A stretch of 64,000 nucleotides of DNA from Mycolicibacterium sp. HK-90 (GTDB lineage: Bacteria > Actinomycetota > Actinomycetes > Mycobacteriales > Mycobacteriaceae): assembly GCF_030486405.1 (NCBI RefSeq), contig NZ_CP129613.1:682001-746000 (forward strand), read 5' to 3'. Both the position numbers and the translations under genes were made by a program. Below the pieces are notes generated by a model that saw nothing but the letters and a program-made list of their open reading frames with translations, ran no database searches and was not told where the DNA came from. Below, in pieces: positions 61,949 through 64,000 of the stretch. Numbering within the stretch: the first letter of the stretch is position 1; each line of letters opens with the position of its first letter.

Positions 61949-64000
61949 TCAGTCGGTCGCGAACGCCGCCTGGGCCTCCAAGTTGAGGTCGACGTAGCTT
62001 TCCTCGCTCACATCGACCGCGACGCCCTTGATGGTGCCGCCGGTGAACCGGCCCGGGTTCTGGTAGAGCGACGACACGTTGTCGCCGCTGTCGAACCCGA
62101 CGCACAACCCGTCGCCGGCAAGCGTGAACTTGCCGATCTGGGCCCGCATCGGCCCTCTCGTCGCTTCCTTGCCGTCCACGTAAAGCACTGCGGTACCAGT
62201 GGATTCGCCGAACTGGCCTTTGCCTTCGCGGATGAACTCCATGCCGAGCGCGTGCTTGCCCTCCGGCAACGGGCCCGAGACGAACACCTGTTCCGGCTTG
62301 ATGCCCAGGAAGTTGTAGACGTAGTGCAGCTTGTTGTCCTTGATGAACAGGGCGTGCCCGCCGAAGCGCGAACCGTGGGCGAACAGCACGCCCTGTGCCT
62401 CTTTGGTCATGTCCACGTCGGCGATGATCTTGTACGACCGGCCGCGGATGTTGGCCGCCACGCCCTCGGGCACCGGCGCGGTGTCCGGATAGTAGACATA
62501 GCGATTGCGCGGCGGCTCGAACTGTGGCCGCTCGATGGTGATCATCTCGACCGCGGCGCGGTCATCGAGGGGCAGGACGTAGTTGTTCTTGGCCTCCTCG
62601 TTCCACGCATCGATCAGCTCCTTGAGTTTCTCCGGATTCTGATCGGCGACGTTCTTGGCCTCGGAGCGATCCTCGTCGACGTGGAAGAGCTCCCACTTGT
62701 CCTGATCGAAATGACCTTTTCCACTGATGGGCGCGTGCAGGGCCGACGCCTTCCAACCGTCCTGCCAGATACCGCGGGTGCCCAGCATCGCGTAGTACTG
62801 ACGCTTCTTGGTGGTGGGGGCATCCGCACCGTCGAAGGAGTACCGCATCGACACGCCGTTGACCGGGTATTGCTTGATGCCGCGATATTCCTCCGGCATC
62901 TCGATGCCCGCGACGTCGAGAATGGTCGGGACGACGTCGGTGGCGTGGTGGTACTGGTGGCGCACCTCACCCTTGGCCTTGATGCCCTTGGGCCAGTGGA
63001 TCACCATCGGGTCGCAGGTGCCGCCGGAGAACTGCGAGTAACGCTTGAACATCTGGAACGGTGTGGAGAACGCGACCGCCCAGCCGGTCGGATAGTGGTT
63101 GTAGGTGTCCGGTGTGCCGAGCCGGTCCAGCATCTTCATGTTCTCGGCGAGATCGTCCGGGTAGCCGTTGAAGAACTTGTTCTCATTGACCGAGCCGTTC
63201 GGTGACCCCTCACCGGAGGCGCCGTTGTCCGCGCAATAGAAGATGACGGTGTTGTCCAACTGACCGGTCTGGTCCAGGTAGTCGACCACCCGCCCGACTT
63301 GGGCGTCGGTGTATTCGGAGAAACCGGCGAACACCTCCGCCATCCGCGAAAACAACTTCTTCTCGTCCGGGCTCAGTGAATCCCACGGACGCACCGCGTC
63401 GGCCTCGGACGCCACGTCCTCGGGCATCGGGTTGATGGGGGTCAGCTGGGTGCCCTCGGGCAAGATGCCCTTGTCGACCATCCGGGCGAGCACCCATTCG
63501 CGGTAGGCCTCGTAGCCGTCATCGAACTTGCCCTTGTACTTTGCGGAATACTCCTCCGGGCTGTGGTGCGGCGCGTGGTTCGCGCCCGGGCAGAACCACA
63601 TGTACCAGGGCTTCGACGGGTTGCTGGACCGCTGGTCGCGCAGCATCCGGATAGCTTGATCGGCAAGGTCTTTCGACAGGTGGTAGCCCTGCTCAGGAGG
63701 GTACGGCTGCTCGATGAACCGGTTGTCCTCGGACAGGTCGGGATACCACTGGTTGGTTTCGCCGCCGAGGAAGCCGTAGAAGCGGTCGAAGCCCTTCTGT
63801 AGCGGCCACTCCGATTTGCTACCGCCGCTGGAGACGTCCTCTTCCGGGACGTTGTGGTCCTTGCCCACCCAGAAGGTGCTGTAGCCGTTATCTTGCAGGA
63901 CCTGTCCCACCGTCGCGCATTGCGCGGGCAGTCGTGCTGCCGCGCCCGGGAAGCCATCGGAGCCTTCGGTGATGCTGGCGAACCGGTTCACGTGGTGATT
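61949..64000 (-). CDS. Arylsulfatase (AtsA/AtsD type), partial at right edge
   Basis: The frame stays open to the window edge, giving 683 visible codons, so the N-terminus, including the formylglycine CxxxR active site, lies to the right. The sequence after the edge reads NHHVNRFASITEGSDGF, the segment that follows the active-site Cys in bacterial arylsulfatases. Other blocks are YSTFWVGKDHN, FCPGANHAPHHSPEEY, IFYCADNGASGEGSPNGS and a C-terminal beta domain (GRFTGGTIKGVAVDVSEESY). From memory the M. tuberculosis homologues are about 787 residues, so about 100 are missing. A GTG near the edge is not the real start. A hairpin follows the stop. Confidence 0.88.
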   Translation of the reverse strand, partial: NHHVNRFASITEGSDGFPGAAARLPAQCATVGQVLQDNGYSTFWVGKDHNVPEEDVSSGGSKSEWPLQKGFDRFYGFLGGETNQWYPDLSEDNRFIEQPYPPEQGYHLSKDLADQAIRMLRDQRSSNPSKPWYMWFCPGANHAPHHSPEEYSAKYKGKFDDGYEAYREWVLARMVDKGILPEGTQLTPINPMPEDVASEADAVRPWDSLSPDEKKLFSRMAEVFAGFSEYTDAQVGRVVDYLDQTGQLDNTVIFYCADNGASGEGSPNGSVNENKFFNGYPDDLAENMKMLDRLGTPDTYNHYPTGWAVAFSTPFQMFKRYSQFSGGTCDPMVIHWPKGIKAKGEVRHQYHHATDVVPTILDVAGIEMPEEYRGIKQYPVNGVSMRYSFDGADAPTTKKRQYYAMLGTRGIWQDGWKASALHAPISGKGHFDQDKWELFHVDEDRSEAKNVADQNPEKLKELIDAWNEEAKNNYVLPLDDRAAVEMITIERPQFEPPRNRYVYYPDTAPVPEGVAANIRGRSYKIIADVDMTKEAQGVLFAHGSRFGGHALFIKDNKLHYVYNFLGIKPEQVFVSGPLPEGKHALGMEFIREGKGQFGESTGTAVLYVDGKEATRGPMRAQIGKFTLAGDGLCVGFDSGDNVSSLYQNPGRFTGGTIKGVAVDVSEESYVDLNLEAQAAFATD

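Noticed and set aside
1..64000. tRNA, rRNA, insertion sequence, prophage or attachment site
   Set aside because: I found no cloverleaf-type sequence, transposase motif, terminal inverted repeats or integrase gene.

Overview
The window is high-GC actinobacterial DNA from a fast-growing mycobacterium (Mycolicibacterium type). The diagnosis rests on a complete ESX-3 type VII secretion locus (about 16.0-30.6 kb). The flanking genes match, in order, my memory of M. tuberculosis Rv0269c to Rv0315 (fadD2, fadE6, a hydrolase with its TetR, a glyoxalase-fold protein, a second TetR, an MpaB-type oxygenase, a methyltransferase, ESX-3, a hydrolase, tam, stf0, a sulfatase, a PAP2 protein, a YkuD protein, an Hsp70-like Pro/Thr-rich protein and a GH16 glucanase). 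The PhnF-type operators also match those described in M. smegmatis. I could not align against any genome, so the species is not assigned. 

Layout. 1-5.2 kb: an Fe-S (LutA-like) protein cut by the left edge, a LigD-type polymerase-domain protein, fadD2, an SDR and two small envelope proteins. 5.2-15.9 kb: lipid and redox metabolism with many local regulators (three TetR, one AraC), several with inverted-repeat operator candidates in short intergenic regions. 15.9-30.6 kb: ESX-3 (eccA3-eccB3-eccC3-PE5-PPE4-esxG-esxH-espG3-eccD3-mycP3-eccE3), mostly with overlapping or closely spaced ORFs, behind a promoter region that carries two IdeR-like boxes and a small leader hairpin. 30.6-43.3 kb: hydrolases, tam, a membrane metallophosphoesterase, the Stf0 trehalose sulfotransferase next to a sulfatase, two PAP2 phosphatases (one fused to a lipid-kinase domain), an ArsR-SRPBCC pair, a YkuD protein and a SnoaL-like protein. 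43.3-49.7 kb: a FAD/Rieske oxidoreductase, the Hsp70-like protein, a cupin, a GH16 glucanase and an exported protein frameshifted in a C7 tract. 49.7-55.0 kb: a phosph(on)ate uptake cluster, phnD-phnC-phnE plus a zinc alcohol dehydrogenase, divergent from phnF, with two operators between them. 55.0-64 kb: a PGRS-like glycine-rich exported protein without a PE domain behind a palindrome matching the KstR pattern, an AraC regulator, envelope proteins, a DinB-like protein and an arylsulfatase cut by the right edge. 

How the parts work together. The left third looks like lipid or fatty acyl-CoA turnover under TetR control. ESX-3 serves metal (siderophore-linked) homeostasis and its leader fits iron control. 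The Stf0-sulfatase pair could add and remove sulfate. The phn cluster imports phosphate or phosphonate. Much of the right side encodes exported or cell-wall proteins. I found no rRNA, tRNA, CRISPR array, insertion sequence or prophage.
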